From: Xenococcus sp. MO_188.B8
GTDB taxonomy: Bacteria; Cyanobacteriota; Cyanobacteriia; Cyanobacteriales; Xenococcaceae
Assembly (NCBI GenBank): GCA_030065615.1
Contig: JASJDR010000054.1
Coordinates: 1 to 40,997 of the forward strand
DNA length: 40,997 nucleotides
Reading direction: 5' to 3'
Shown here: positions 33,363 through 40,997 of the stretch, in pieces
Position numbering within the stretch: position 1 is the stretch's first letter
Layout of the letters: the number at the start of each line of letters is the position of its first letter
Notes under the pieces: generated by a model
What the model was told of the DNA's origin: nothing
Seen by the model: the letters and a program-made list of their open reading frames with translations, nothing else
The model's database searches: none
Translations under genes and position numbers: made by a program

Positions 33363-33377
33363 AATCGCTTCGCGATT
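33363..33377. repeat. Short palindrome AATCGCTTCGCGATT, copy 1
   Basis: A 15-base near-perfect palindrome (arms AATCGC/GCGATT) in the gap before the exonuclease gene. An identical copy lies at 35639-35653. It is a HIP1-like dispersed repeat unit. Confidence 0.7.
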
Positions 33378-33502
33378 AGCTATAGCGTTTCTATGAGAAA
33401 TTTAGAAACTGTAGTAGATAATTTTAAAATTATTTTTCAATTTGGGAATAGTGAAAAATAAAGTATCTTAGTATTACTTTAAGAATAAAAACATTGCTAT
33501 AT

Positions 33503-34375
33503 ATGAAATTACTATTAATTGATGGTGATTCCCTGGCTCATAGATGCTATTACTCAAATATAAATAAAGAAAAGATTCTTACTAACCAGGATGGTTGTCC
33601 AATCGCGATTTGTAGCGGGTTTATTACTTCTTTGGCTTCCTTATTAACTAGACTTAACCCCAGTCACTTAGCGATCGCATTTAATAGTTCGGTTAATAGT
33701 TTTCGCTCTCAAATTTGTCCTGAATATAAACAAAATCGCGATCACAATAAGCCAGAAAATTTTGTGATCGATCTGCGAAATTTAAGGGGTTTGCTCAGTG
33801 AAATGAATATCTACAACATAAACATCTCTGGGTTTGAAGTCGGGGATATCATCGCAACTATTGTCAATCAGGCTAGCTGTTCTATAGTTATTCACAGTAA
33901 TGACAAAAAAATTCTCCAGTTAGTAAGCGATCGCGTATTAGTTCATTATAGTCATGGTAAAACTCACCAAATATATAACCCTGATTTAGTAGAGCAAGAA
34001 TTTGGTTTCTCTCCTCAGTTGATACCTTTATATAAGGCGATCGCCGGTAATCCTTCAGATAATATTAAGGGCGTAGCTGGCATTGGAAAAATAACGGCTG
34101 CTCAACTGATTCAAAAACATGGGAATTTAGCCAATATTTTTGCTAATTTATCAGAATTAAAACCTAAAATGCAAAGTAAGTTACAAGACAATAAGCTTTT
34201 GATTGAAAACTTGCTCAAAGTTACTACATTAAATAATAATACCCCTCTAAATTTTTTCCTAGAAAATTGTCAAATTAATCAAATAAAAACGAATACGAGT
34301 ATCGGTCAAGAACTAGAGATACAACATCTAGTTAACAGGATCAATAGTGAGGATAATTCTATAACTGTTTACTAA
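33503..34375 (+). CDS. 5'-3' exonuclease-fold protein, probably inactive
   Basis: A 290-residue stand-alone homologue of the N-terminal 5'-nuclease domain of DNA polymerase I (FEN family): LLIDGDSLAHRCYYSN, FRSQICPEYKQNR, and GVAGIGKITAAQLIQKHG (helix-hairpin-helix). Several metal-binding acidic positions differ from the family: AFD reads AFN, EADD reads EVGD, GD(K/R)D reads NDKK and CGD reads AGN in front of SDNIKG. It may bind flapped or branched DNA without cutting, or be on the way to loss. ATG 33503 is used; an in-frame TTG lies at 33494. Confidence 0.8.
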   Translation: MKLLLIDGDSLAHRCYYSNINKEKILTNQDGCPIAICSGFITSLASLLTRLNPSHLAIAFNSSVNSFRSQICPEYKQNRDHNKPENFVIDLRNLRGLLSEMNIYNINISGFEVGDIIATIVNQASCSIVIHSNDKKILQLVSDRVLVHYSHGKTHQIYNPDLVEQEFGFSPQLIPLYKAIAGNPSDNIKGVAGIGKITAAQLIQKHGNLANIFANLSELKPKMQSKLQDNKLLIENLLKVTTLNNNTPLNFFLENCQINQIKTNTSIGQELEIQHLVNRINSEDNSITVY

Positions 34376-34492
34376 TGACCAATAACAGATGACCAGTGAC
34401 TGAACTTAAGATTTTCTTTGATTCTGACAATCGATAACCGAAATAAGATAGGATGATCGGTCTAAAATTGAGGATTTTTACAGTTAAGAACT

Positions 34493-35638
34493 ATGGAAGA
34501 CAAACATATGTTGATGATTCCTGGGCCAACGCCAGTCCCAGAGAAAGTGTTACTTGCTATGGCAAAACGTCCTATCGGACACCGTAGTGGGGACTTTAGC
34601 AAGATTATTGCCGAAATCAACGAAAATTTAAAATGGTTACATCAAACTAAAAATGAAGTCCTGTCTCTGACTGTCTCAGGAACAGGTGCTATGGAAGCAG
34701 GGATTATTAACTTCTTAAGTCCAGGAGATCGCGTTTTAGTTGGAGTCAATGGCAAATTCGGCGATCGCTGGGCACAAATCAGTGAAACTTTTGGCTTAAA
34801 CACCACCAGAATTAGTGCCGAATGGGGACAAGCTCTAGATCCAGCCGAATTCCAAACCCATCTCGAAGCAGATACTAGCAAGGAAATTAAAGCCGTTATC
34901 ATCACCCATTCTGAGACCTCCACTGGAGTACTTAACGACTTAGAAACAATCAATAAATATGTTAAAGTCCATGGAAAAGCTTTAATAATTGTTGACGCCG
35001 TGACCAGTTTAGGTGCTTACAACGTTCCTGTTGATGAATGGGGCTTGGACGTAGTTGGTTCAGGCTCACAAAAAGGCTATATGATTCCTCCAGGCTTAGG
35101 TTTCCTCTCCGTCAGCGACAAAGCTTGGCAAGCCTATGAAACCTCTAAATTCCCTCGTTTTTACCTGGATTTGGGGAAATACAAAAAAGCTAACCTTAAA
35201 GCGAGTTCTCCCTTTACACCTCCAGTTAATCTGATGTACGGCTTACAAGTATCCCTGCAAATGATGCAACGAGAAGGATTAGCAAATATTTTTGCTCGTC
35301 ACCAACGCCTAACCAATGCCACTCGTGCTGCGGTTAAAGCCTTAGGATTAAAAACTTTTGCTGCTGATGAAGTTGCTAGTACAGCAGTTACGGCTGTTGA
35401 TCCTGCACCTGTCAATGCCGAAGATATCAGAAAAATCATGAGTAAGAAATATGGTATTTCCCTGGCAGGAGGACAGGATCATCTCAAAGGAAAAATTTTC
35501 CGCATTGGACATTTGGGATTTGTCAGCGATCGCGATATGCTAACAGGTATCGCTTGCTTAGAAGCAACTTTAACCGAATTAGGACATCAAATTACTCCTC
35601 AAGCTGGAGTCAAAGCTGCTGCTGCTGAACTAGTTTAA
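34493..35638 (+). CDS. Class V aminotransferase (alanine/serine-glyoxylate type)
   Basis: A 381-residue PLP-dependent enzyme. LMIPGPTPVPEKV and HRSGDFSKI begin the fold; TVSGTGAMEAG binds the cofactor phosphate; IIVDAVTSLGAYNVPVDEWG holds the PLP-ring Asp; GSGSQKGYMIPPGLG carries the Schiff-base Lys. It belongs to the alanine-glyoxylate / serine-pyruvate group, which in cyanobacteria serves photorespiratory glyoxylate disposal, and has sometimes been annotated as a soluble hydrogenase subunit. It is monocistronic and appears complete. Confidence 0.9.
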   Translation: MEDKHMLMIPGPTPVPEKVLLAMAKRPIGHRSGDFSKIIAEINENLKWLHQTKNEVLSLTVSGTGAMEAGIINFLSPGDRVLVGVNGKFGDRWAQISETFGLNTTRISAEWGQALDPAEFQTHLEADTSKEIKAVIITHSETSTGVLNDLETINKYVKVHGKALIIVDAVTSLGAYNVPVDEWGLDVVGSGSQKGYMIPPGLGFLSVSDKAWQAYETSKFPRFYLDLGKYKKANLKASSPFTPPVNLMYGLQVSLQMMQREGLANIFARHQRLTNATRAAVKALGLKTFAADEVASTAVTAVDPAPVNAEDIRKIMSKKYGISLAGGQDHLKGKIFRIGHLGFVSDRDMLTGIACLEATLTELGHQITPQAGVKAAAAELV

Positions 35639-35723
35639 AATCGCTTCGCGATTGGCTTGTTTGCTATGAGCTTTGAGTTAGTTAAAAAAACTCAGGAGCC
35701 ATCGGGGCGAACAATTGTTCGCC
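35639..35723. repeat. Repeat copy 2 and 18-bp perfect palindrome
   Basis: AATCGCTTCGCGATT (35639-35653) overlaps the end of the aminotransferase gene and matches 33363-33377. GGCGAACAATTGTTCGCC (35706-35723) is a perfect palindrome. Either could form a stem after the gene, but no T-run follows. The remaining bases to 35947 hold no gene. Confidence 0.55.
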
Positions 35724-35947
35724 TCTCCTCAGAACTGTTGAACAAATAACTATTGTTAAGTACTTTGTAAAAATGAAAATTTGCCAAGAAAATATACTAA
35801 AAAAATTAGATATATACTTGGCAGTGATCTTTAAGAGGACTTAGTCTTCTAGTGCGATCTTCCAATATCTGTTAGTCCCAGATAGATCTAATCACCTAAA
35901 GATCAAACAGAGTCTTAAGTGTTAGCATCTATTCCATTGAGATCACC

Positions 35948-36904
35948 ATGAAAAAGCTCAAATTCCTATTGATTTCAGTATTAGTAGCCTCTCTAATCGG
36001 CATATTCTCGGGCTCTAATCAATCAGTTACGGCTCAGCTCTCAGATCATCCGATAACACCGCAAATTGCGATGAATTTTGGATTGCAGTCTAAATTAAAC
36101 ATAGAACCTTATTATGCAAGCCCCCAAGGCGCTTTAGTAGCTTCAACTATTATTGAAGGCCAAGAGAATGTTATTCTCGTAGACTCACAATATGTATTAA
36201 GTGAAGCGAGTCAAGTGGCTGATAAGATTGCTGCAACAGGTAAAAATCTCCAAGCAATCTGGATTACCCACGCCCATCCAGACCATTATTTAGGCTTAGA
36301 AGCGGTCTTGGCAAAATTCCCTGATACTCCTGTCTACTCTAGACCAGAGGTAGTCGAAGTCATTAAACAAAGAACTAGTACCTATATTGAAAGTGCCAAG
36401 CAAAATTATGGCGATGACATTACTAGCAATCCTGTATTCCCTGAGGTATATACCGACAATTTTTTGGAACTAGAAGGGGAAAAAATTGAAATCTTTGAGC
36501 AACCAGGGGATGCATTCCATATTGCGATGTTAAACATTCCCACCGCAAAAACTTTAATTGCTGCGGATACTTATTACATGGGAACTCATGTTTTCATGCT
36601 AGAAGCCAATAATCCTGAAGCTCGTCAAGCATGGATGGAAACCATTGAATTCATTAAAGCCCTAAACCCAGAAATGGTTATTCCTGGACATAAAGCTCCT
36701 GAAGCTACCTTAGACAATAGTGTGGCTGGTCTTGCTGATCTAGTTAAATATCTAGACATCTATGCCAATGCGGTATCTACTCAAGAAACTGCTGAAGGAG
36801 CCATGGCTGTAATTCAAGAAGCATTTCCCGATTATCCATTACCATTTCTTTTACATATGAGTCTGCAAGCTGCCTTTGCTGAATCTTCGAGTATGGGTAT
36901 GTGA
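35948..36904 (+). CDS. Secreted MBL-fold metallo-hydrolase
   Basis: A 318-residue protein with a signal peptide (FLLISVLVASLIGIFSGSNQSVTAQ) and a metallo-beta-lactamase fold. The metal site is THAHPDHYLG; AADTYYMG supplies the bridging Asp and VIPGHKAP the last His. The middle His is less clear (GDAFHIAM). The second half is a helical extension. The substrate is unknown; the protein is expected in the periplasm. It converges on glnB, with an intrinsic terminator between. Confidence 0.87.
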   Translation: MKKLKFLLISVLVASLIGIFSGSNQSVTAQLSDHPITPQIAMNFGLQSKLNIEPYYASPQGALVASTIIEGQENVILVDSQYVLSEASQVADKIAATGKNLQAIWITHAHPDHYLGLEAVLAKFPDTPVYSRPEVVEVIKQRTSTYIESAKQNYGDDITSNPVFPEVYTDNFLELEGEKIEIFEQPGDAFHIAMLNIPTAKTLIAADTYYMGTHVFMLEANNPEARQAWMETIEFIKALNPEMVIPGHKAPEATLDNSVAGLADLVKYLDIYANAVSTQETAEGAMAVIQEAFPDYPLPFLLHMSLQAAFAESSSMGM

Positions 36905-37180
36905 ATATTTTTTGTTAATTGATTCCCAACCAGAAATCTTGAGTTAAAATCTCGTCTATTAATTATTGTAAATAATGACACCAATTTATATTTTGAAACC
37001 TGGATTTCGCAGGTGGAGGAAGAGAGGTAAGGTATTTTATGAAGAGTTTAGAATAAACTAATTTGGAGATCCAAAAACTGTACAATCTGGAATCTCGTGA
37101 TCGCTTCACACATAACTTTTTTGATCAATAAACCGCATTTACTTTGAAGTGCTAGCCAAATTTCCTGGTTGTTATTCTAG

Positions 37181-37219
37181 AAAAAAGAATGAGGAGACAG
37201 AATAATTAATTCCTCATTC
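37181..37219 (-). terminator. Intrinsic terminator of glnB
   Basis: On the minus strand the arms GAATGAGGA and TCCTCATTC (37211-37219 and 37187-37195) form a 9-bp stem, followed directly by TTTTTT (37186-37181). This is a good Rho-independent terminator about 50 bases after the glnB stop codon. Confidence 0.8.
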
Positions 37220-37269
37220 CTTGTTTAACGTTTAACAGGAATCTTTGAGCTGACTGAGTTACCTGGTAA

Positions 37270-37611
<342 letters not shown>

Positions 37612-37707
37612 TCAATCTCCTCTTGTGAGTTTGCTATTGTAATCTTAAATTATATTCTGAGGTTACAACTCAAGAAAGTATTGCATTGAACGGAAAATCT
37701 TTAGAAA

Positions 37708-37721
37708 GTAAGATCTTTCAC
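37708..37721 (-). promoter_or_regulatory. Possible NtcA site upstream of glnB
   Basis: GTGAAAGATCTTAC on the minus strand fits the relaxed NtcA form GT-N10-AC and is nearly GTA-N8-TAC. It lies about 100 bases before the glnB start, where NtcA sites are usual. No ideal -10 box sits at the right distance. The rest of 37609-38007 is AT-rich with nothing else I can name. Confidence 0.25.
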
Positions 37722-38007
37722 TCACGCAGCAACTAATTCTGAATGGTTTGTGAGCTCAGAAAATTAGGAGCAATTTTTTTTGAATTTAGGATCACAAATT
37801 ATTACATCAGGAAAATATTTTGTCACTAATTATTAAGGATAATGGCGGTTATCTGCTATAACAACAGAGTAATCTTGAGGAACAAGTCTTATTCTAGAAA
37901 ACATTAGCATCTTAGCTCAATAACATTGAATAAAATAATTAAAATTGTTTAAATTATTGATTAATAACTAGTTTTACTATCTATAACGCTCAAACCATCA
38001 AATTCAA

Positions 38008-39234
38008 ATGACCTTTACTATTAATTCCTCCAATTCACCAAATTCCCTAACTTTAGATAATATTCGTCCCCAAATCAAAGCATTACAACCAGAATTAGTA
38101 GCCTGGCGACGCAGAATTCATCAAAGACCAGAATTAGGTTTTCAAGAAGAGCTCACTGCTGATTTTATTGCGCAAAAATTACAAGCATGGTCAATTCCCC
38201 ATCAAACAGGAATTGCTAAAACAGGAATTGTTGCTATTATCAAAGGTGCTAAACCAGGAAAAGTCATGGCAATCCGCGCCGATATTGATGCTTTACCGAT
38301 TCAAGAAGCCAATGAAGTGCCCTACCGTTCCCAACATGATGGTAAAATGCATGCTTGTGGACATGATGGTCATACTGCGATCGCATTAGGTACAGCTTAC
38401 TACCTCGCTCAACATCAAGAAGAACTTCACGGTACAGTCAAAATTATCTTCCAACCTGCAGAAGAAGGGCCAGGAGGAGCAAAACCAATGATCGAAGAGG
38501 GGGTCCTAGAAAATCCCGACGTAGAGCAGATTATCGGTTTACATGTCTGGAATAATCTACCTTTAGGCACAGTTGGAGTCCGTAGCGGTGCACTCATGGC
38601 AGCATCGGAACGTTTTACCTTAAAGATTATAGGGCGTGGAGGTCATGGTGCTATGCCAGATCAAACTATTGACTCTATCATCGTGGCATCTCAAATTGTT
38701 AATGCCTTGCAAACGATTGTGGCACGCAATATCAATCCCCTTGATGCTGCGGTAGTCACTATAGGAGAATTTCATGCTGGCACAGGTTTTAATGTGATTG
38801 CTGATAGTGCCTTTTTAAGCGGCACAGTGCGTTATTTTGAACCGAACCTAGAATCAATAATTCCGCAAAGGATCGAAAGCATCATTGCAGGTATTTGTGA
38901 AAGTCATGGTGCTAGCTATGACTTAGATTATCAAAAGTTATATCCTGCTACTATTAACGATCCTCGGATAGCAGAACTAGTTCGCTCCGTTGCTATGGAG
39001 GTAGTAGAAACTCCTATGGGGGTAGTTCCTGAATGTCGAACCATGGGTGGGGAAGATATGTCTTTCTTCTTGCAAAAAGTACCTGGTTGTTACTTCTTTT
39101 TGGGTTCAGCCAACCCCGAGAAAGGTTTAGCTTATCCCCATCATCATCCTCGTTTTGATTTTGATGAAACTGTTCTAGCTATGGGAGTAGAAATATTTGT
39201 ACGTTGTATAGAAGCTTCAGGAAATAATAAATAA
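38008..39234 (+). CDS. M20 family N-acyl-amino-acid amidohydrolase
   Basis: A 408-residue metallopeptidase-like enzyme of the hippurate hydrolase / IAA-amino acid hydrolase group. Metal-site motifs: RADIDALP, MHACGHDGHTA, FQPAEEGPGGA with the catalytic Glu pair, LHVWNNLPLG and GGEDMSFFL; the final His is in AYPHHHPRFDFDE. The dimerisation domain lies around GGHGAMPDQTIDSI. It removes acyl groups from amino acids or their conjugates; the natural substrate is unknown. No signal peptide. Confidence 0.92.
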   Translation: MTFTINSSNSPNSLTLDNIRPQIKALQPELVAWRRRIHQRPELGFQEELTADFIAQKLQAWSIPHQTGIAKTGIVAIIKGAKPGKVMAIRADIDALPIQEANEVPYRSQHDGKMHACGHDGHTAIALGTAYYLAQHQEELHGTVKIIFQPAEEGPGGAKPMIEEGVLENPDVEQIIGLHVWNNLPLGTVGVRSGALMAASERFTLKIIGRGGHGAMPDQTIDSIIVASQIVNALQTIVARNINPLDAAVVTIGEFHAGTGFNVIADSAFLSGTVRYFEPNLESIIPQRIESIIAGICESHGASYDLDYQKLYPATINDPRIAELVRSVAMEVVETPMGVVPECRTMGGEDMSFFLQKVPGCYFFLGSANPEKGLAYPHHHPRFDFDETVLAMGVEIFVRCIEASGNNK

Positions 39235-39345
39235 TGAATAAATAGCAAATCAATAGCTACAGGTATTTCCTCCATCTCAGCATCGCTATTTCTTATTGAC
39301 CAAAACTGAGATTGCTTATATCTCACCAGTACGAGAATTACTATT

Positions 39346-39573
39346 ATGGATATTACTGTAACAGGCAAGATCGAGAAGAAAGGATTTGGTTTTGGTGTTT
39401 GGGCATTAGCAACACCAGAAGGAACAACCTATGAATTAAAAGATCCTCCAGAAAAATTACGCCGAGAAATTTCTCAAGTCACAATTAAGGGAAAAATCAG
39501 AAAAGATATTATGACGATAGCGATGATTGGTTCTGTACTAGAAGTTGAATCTTTTGTAATTATTTCTCTTTAA
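39346..39573 (+). CDS. Small conserved-looking protein of unknown function
   Basis: A 75-residue protein: MDITVTGKIEKKGFGFGVWA, then ATPEGTTYELKDPPEKLRRE, then VTIKGKIRKDIMTIAMIGSV. It is beta-rich with charged turns, like a small OB or SH3-type barrel. The well-spread codon use and the clear beta pattern argue for a real gene. I do not recognise a named family. No operon partner. Confidence 0.6.
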   Translation: MDITVTGKIEKKGFGFGVWALATPEGTTYELKDPPEKLRREISQVTIKGKIRKDIMTIAMIGSVLEVESFVIISL

Positions 39574-39960
39574 TTAGTCGTGTTTATTAATTTTGTTTTG
39601 ATAGTCCTATTTGTACTAATCCATACATTTCAGCAGTGAAAATTTTAATTAATAGCTTCTTACTCTGCTTGAGGAAGATGATAACTTTTGTTAGAGTGCT
39701 GTGGTTTCACTTAATATGCTCTAAAATATTACAATATTTTGAAACTTAACTATATAAATTTATTTTATTAATATTTTATATTCAATTAAGTAGAGCAAAA
39801 ACTTAGGTCTAATTTTACATCTCAAGGCTGAGATAATTCTTGATTTTCATTTCTCATTAATATCTAAAACAAGAGAGATAGTGAAGATAGGGGAGATAAT
39901 CGAATAATAATTTTTCTGAGCTACATTACTTATGAACTAATGACCCCTAACACCTAATTT
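39574..39960. other. AT-rich intergenic region
   Basis: About 390 bases, very AT-rich in 39720-39790. No open frame, repeat shared with the rest of the window or RNA gene is seen. Confidence 0.4.
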
Positions 39961-40755
39961 ATGAACTTCTTATTTTTATCTAAGTTACTACCCTTATTTG
40001 TATACCCTTTGGGATTAGCCTGTATATTACTAATAATTGCCTTATTTTTTTGTTTTAAACGCTCTAAGTTTACTTTTATTCCGACACTACTCGCTTTAGT
40101 TATCCTATTAACAACGGGAAATGAAAAAGTTTCCAACTATCTCCTGAAATCCTTAGAATGGCAATATCTACCAGCCCCAGAATTGCCGACTGCTGATGCC
40201 ATAGTTGTTTTAGGCGGTTCGACCAATAGTGTGGCATATCCTCGGGTCTTACCTGAATTAAATGAACGTGGCGATCGCGTTATTTATGCTGCTAAATTGT
40301 ATAAAGATGGCAAAGCTCCTGTAATCGTGCTTTCTGGAGGGAGAATTAATTGGTATGGCCCCAAGGAATCAGAAGCCAAGGATATAACGAAACTCTTAGA
40401 ATTAATGGGAATTCCTTCAGAAGCGATTATTCAGGAGGGAAAGTCTGTCAATACTTACGAAAATGCTATTTTTACCCAGAAAATTCTTGAAGAACAGGGT
40501 ATTGAAAAAATTTTACTCGTCACATCTGCTTTTCATCTTCCACGAGCCTTAAAAATTTTCCAGCATTTAGGAATTGATACTATTCCAGCGCCTACAGACT
40601 ATTTTGTTAGCGAACATGAATTGCAAGAACGTGATTTCAGTCTTGAATCTACAATTTTGAGTTTGATACCCAACGCAAAAAATTTAGATCGAACTACTAC
40701 GGTGATTAAAGAATATATCGGAACTATTGTGTATTGGTTACGAGGCTGGTTGTAA
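39961..40755 (+). CDS. YdcF/SanA family (DUF218) membrane protein
   Basis: A 264-residue protein with two N-terminal membrane helices (LLPLFVYPLGLACILLIIALFF and FIPTLLALVILLTTG) and a DUF218 domain: ADAIVVLGGS, APVIVLSGGRINWYG, ESEAKDITKLLELMGIP, EGKSVNTYENAIFT and LLVTSAFHLPRALKIFQ. Relatives (ElyC/SanA) are linked to envelope and peptidoglycan upkeep; the enzymatic activity is not established. It stands next to the end of a transposon. Confidence 0.87.
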   Translation: MNFLFLSKLLPLFVYPLGLACILLIIALFFCFKRSKFTFIPTLLALVILLTTGNEKVSNYLLKSLEWQYLPAPELPTADAIVVLGGSTNSVAYPRVLPELNERGDRVIYAAKLYKDGKAPVIVLSGGRINWYGPKESEAKDITKLLELMGIPSEAIIQEGKSVNTYENAIFTQKILEEQGIEKILLVTSAFHLPRALKIFQHLGIDTIPAPTDYFVSEHELQERDFSLESTILSLIPNAKNLDRTTTVIKEYIGTIVYWLRGWL

Positions 40756-40877
40756 TATAGCCATTCTCAAATTAGTAAAATACATAAGCTTTTAAAGATC
40801 TTGTGATCTATACATATCATACTGATGGGACTTCTCGACAGAAAACTAGAAGTACTAGAAAGATATTACAAATTGAC

Positions 40878-40912
40878 ACTCCCACCGTTAAGCTGACGCT
40901 GTAACGGGGGAT
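40878..40912 (-). ncRNA. Transposon right-end hairpin, possible omega-RNA 3' part
   Basis: The arms CCACCGTTA (40882-40890) and TAACGGGGG (40902-40910) pair in 8 of 9 positions around an 11-base loop and overlap the tnpB stop codon. IS200/IS605 ends carry such hairpins, and TnpB guide RNAs are made from the 3' end of tnpB plus this end, with the guide taken from the flank (here 40877 downward). Confidence 0.45.
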
Positions 40913-40997
40913 TCTTGTTTCAGCGCCTCTTGGCTAGACACAGTTGCCTGTGCCCCCGCTAGACCGACTCCACAAGCTTTTTCTCTAACGGTATGTC
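40888..40997 (-). CDS. tnpB: TnpB-type (IS605 OrfB) protein, C-terminal end only
   Basis: On the minus strand the window edge enters the frame HTVREKACGVGLAGAQATVS then SQEALKQESPVTASA and stop. This low-complexity tail is typical of cyanobacterial IS200/IS605 OrfB-like transposon proteins (TnpB RNA-guided nucleases); the catalytic part lies beyond the window. Only 35 residues are visible, so the call rests on the tail and on the hairpin directly after it. Confidence 0.6.
   Translation of the reverse strand, partial: HTVREKACGVGLAGAQATVSSQEALKQESPVTASA

Noticed and set aside
37640..37675. TTGTAA...TTACAA inverted words before glnB as an NtcA box
   Set aside because: The half-sites are about 22 bases apart, too far for NtcA (GTA-N8-TAC). 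The GT-N10-AC at 37708 is a better, though still weak, candidate.

Overview
The window is chromosomal DNA from an AT-rich cyanobacterium. The octamer GCGATCGC (HIP1) and its near matches recur throughout. The gene set is also cyanobacterial: a SigA-type principal sigma factor, GGPP synthase beside a divergent PAP2-like gene, a DUF2808 secreted protein, PII with the cyanobacterial RYRGSEY T-loop, an HpnB-type glycosyltransferase and several Uma2/DUF433/UPF0175-type genes. I cannot name the genus; the density of dispersed repeats and decayed genes would fit a large, repeat-rich genome.

Layout. 1-4.2 kb: 3' end of an aspartoacylase-like gene, a DUF1622 membrane protein, a NarL-type response regulator broken by a 4-bp duplication, and two adjacent histidine kinases (one with its own receiver). 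4.2-5.7 kb: a repeat patch and sigA. 6.0-10.1 kb: a Co/Ni ECF transport locus (lipoprotein pseudogene, a signal-peptide plus one-TM auxiliary protein, cbiM, cbiQ, cbiO) behind a promoter with a good inverted repeat. 10.1-12.0 kb: nested repeats, a MITE, a Uma2 nuclease and an orphan open frame. 12.05-19.1 kb: a three-gene operon on the minus strand (4-TM protein, PNP-SIR2 fusion, nSTAND ATPase with 14 WD40 repeats) that looks like a conflict or antiphage system. 19.4-21.7 kb: a toxin-antitoxin graveyard in which only the UPF0175/DUF3368 pair and the DUF433 antitoxin look intact. 22.2-26 kb: DUF2808, pRiA4b ORF-3-like, DUF4870, divergent PAP2, crtE. 26-28.6 kb: HpnB and a nuclease-like pseudogene. 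28.7-30.5 kb: ECF sigma factor, membrane anti-sigma candidate and periplasmic LTxxQ protein, in the order of a Cnr-like metal or envelope stress module. 30.8-39.6 kb: Na+-dependent NSS transporter, inositol-phosphatase family protein, a probably inactive 5'-3' exonuclease paralogue, class V aminotransferase, secreted MBL hydrolase, glnB, M20 amidohydrolase, small unknown protein. 40-41 kb: YdcF protein, then the 3' end of a TnpB-type gene with its hairpin.

The two strongest observations are as follows. (1) The STAND operon has a separate PNP-SIR2 effector. Its usual SIR2 catalytic His appears to be Phe, it carries a four-Cys insertion, and the ATPase contains an extra in-frame segment of about 100 residues. 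(2) Short GC-rich palindromic elements have inserted into genes in the recent past. Four insertions (36, about 33, 74 and 92 bp) in two genes can be removed on paper to restore one continuous reading frame each; three are flanked by exact 5-bp direct repeats. Two further genes carry 4-bp tandem duplications that also restore the frame when one copy is removed. Together with nonsense mutations in higA and the nuclease-like gene, this indicates a locus in active decay, or assembly errors; resequencing would separate the two.
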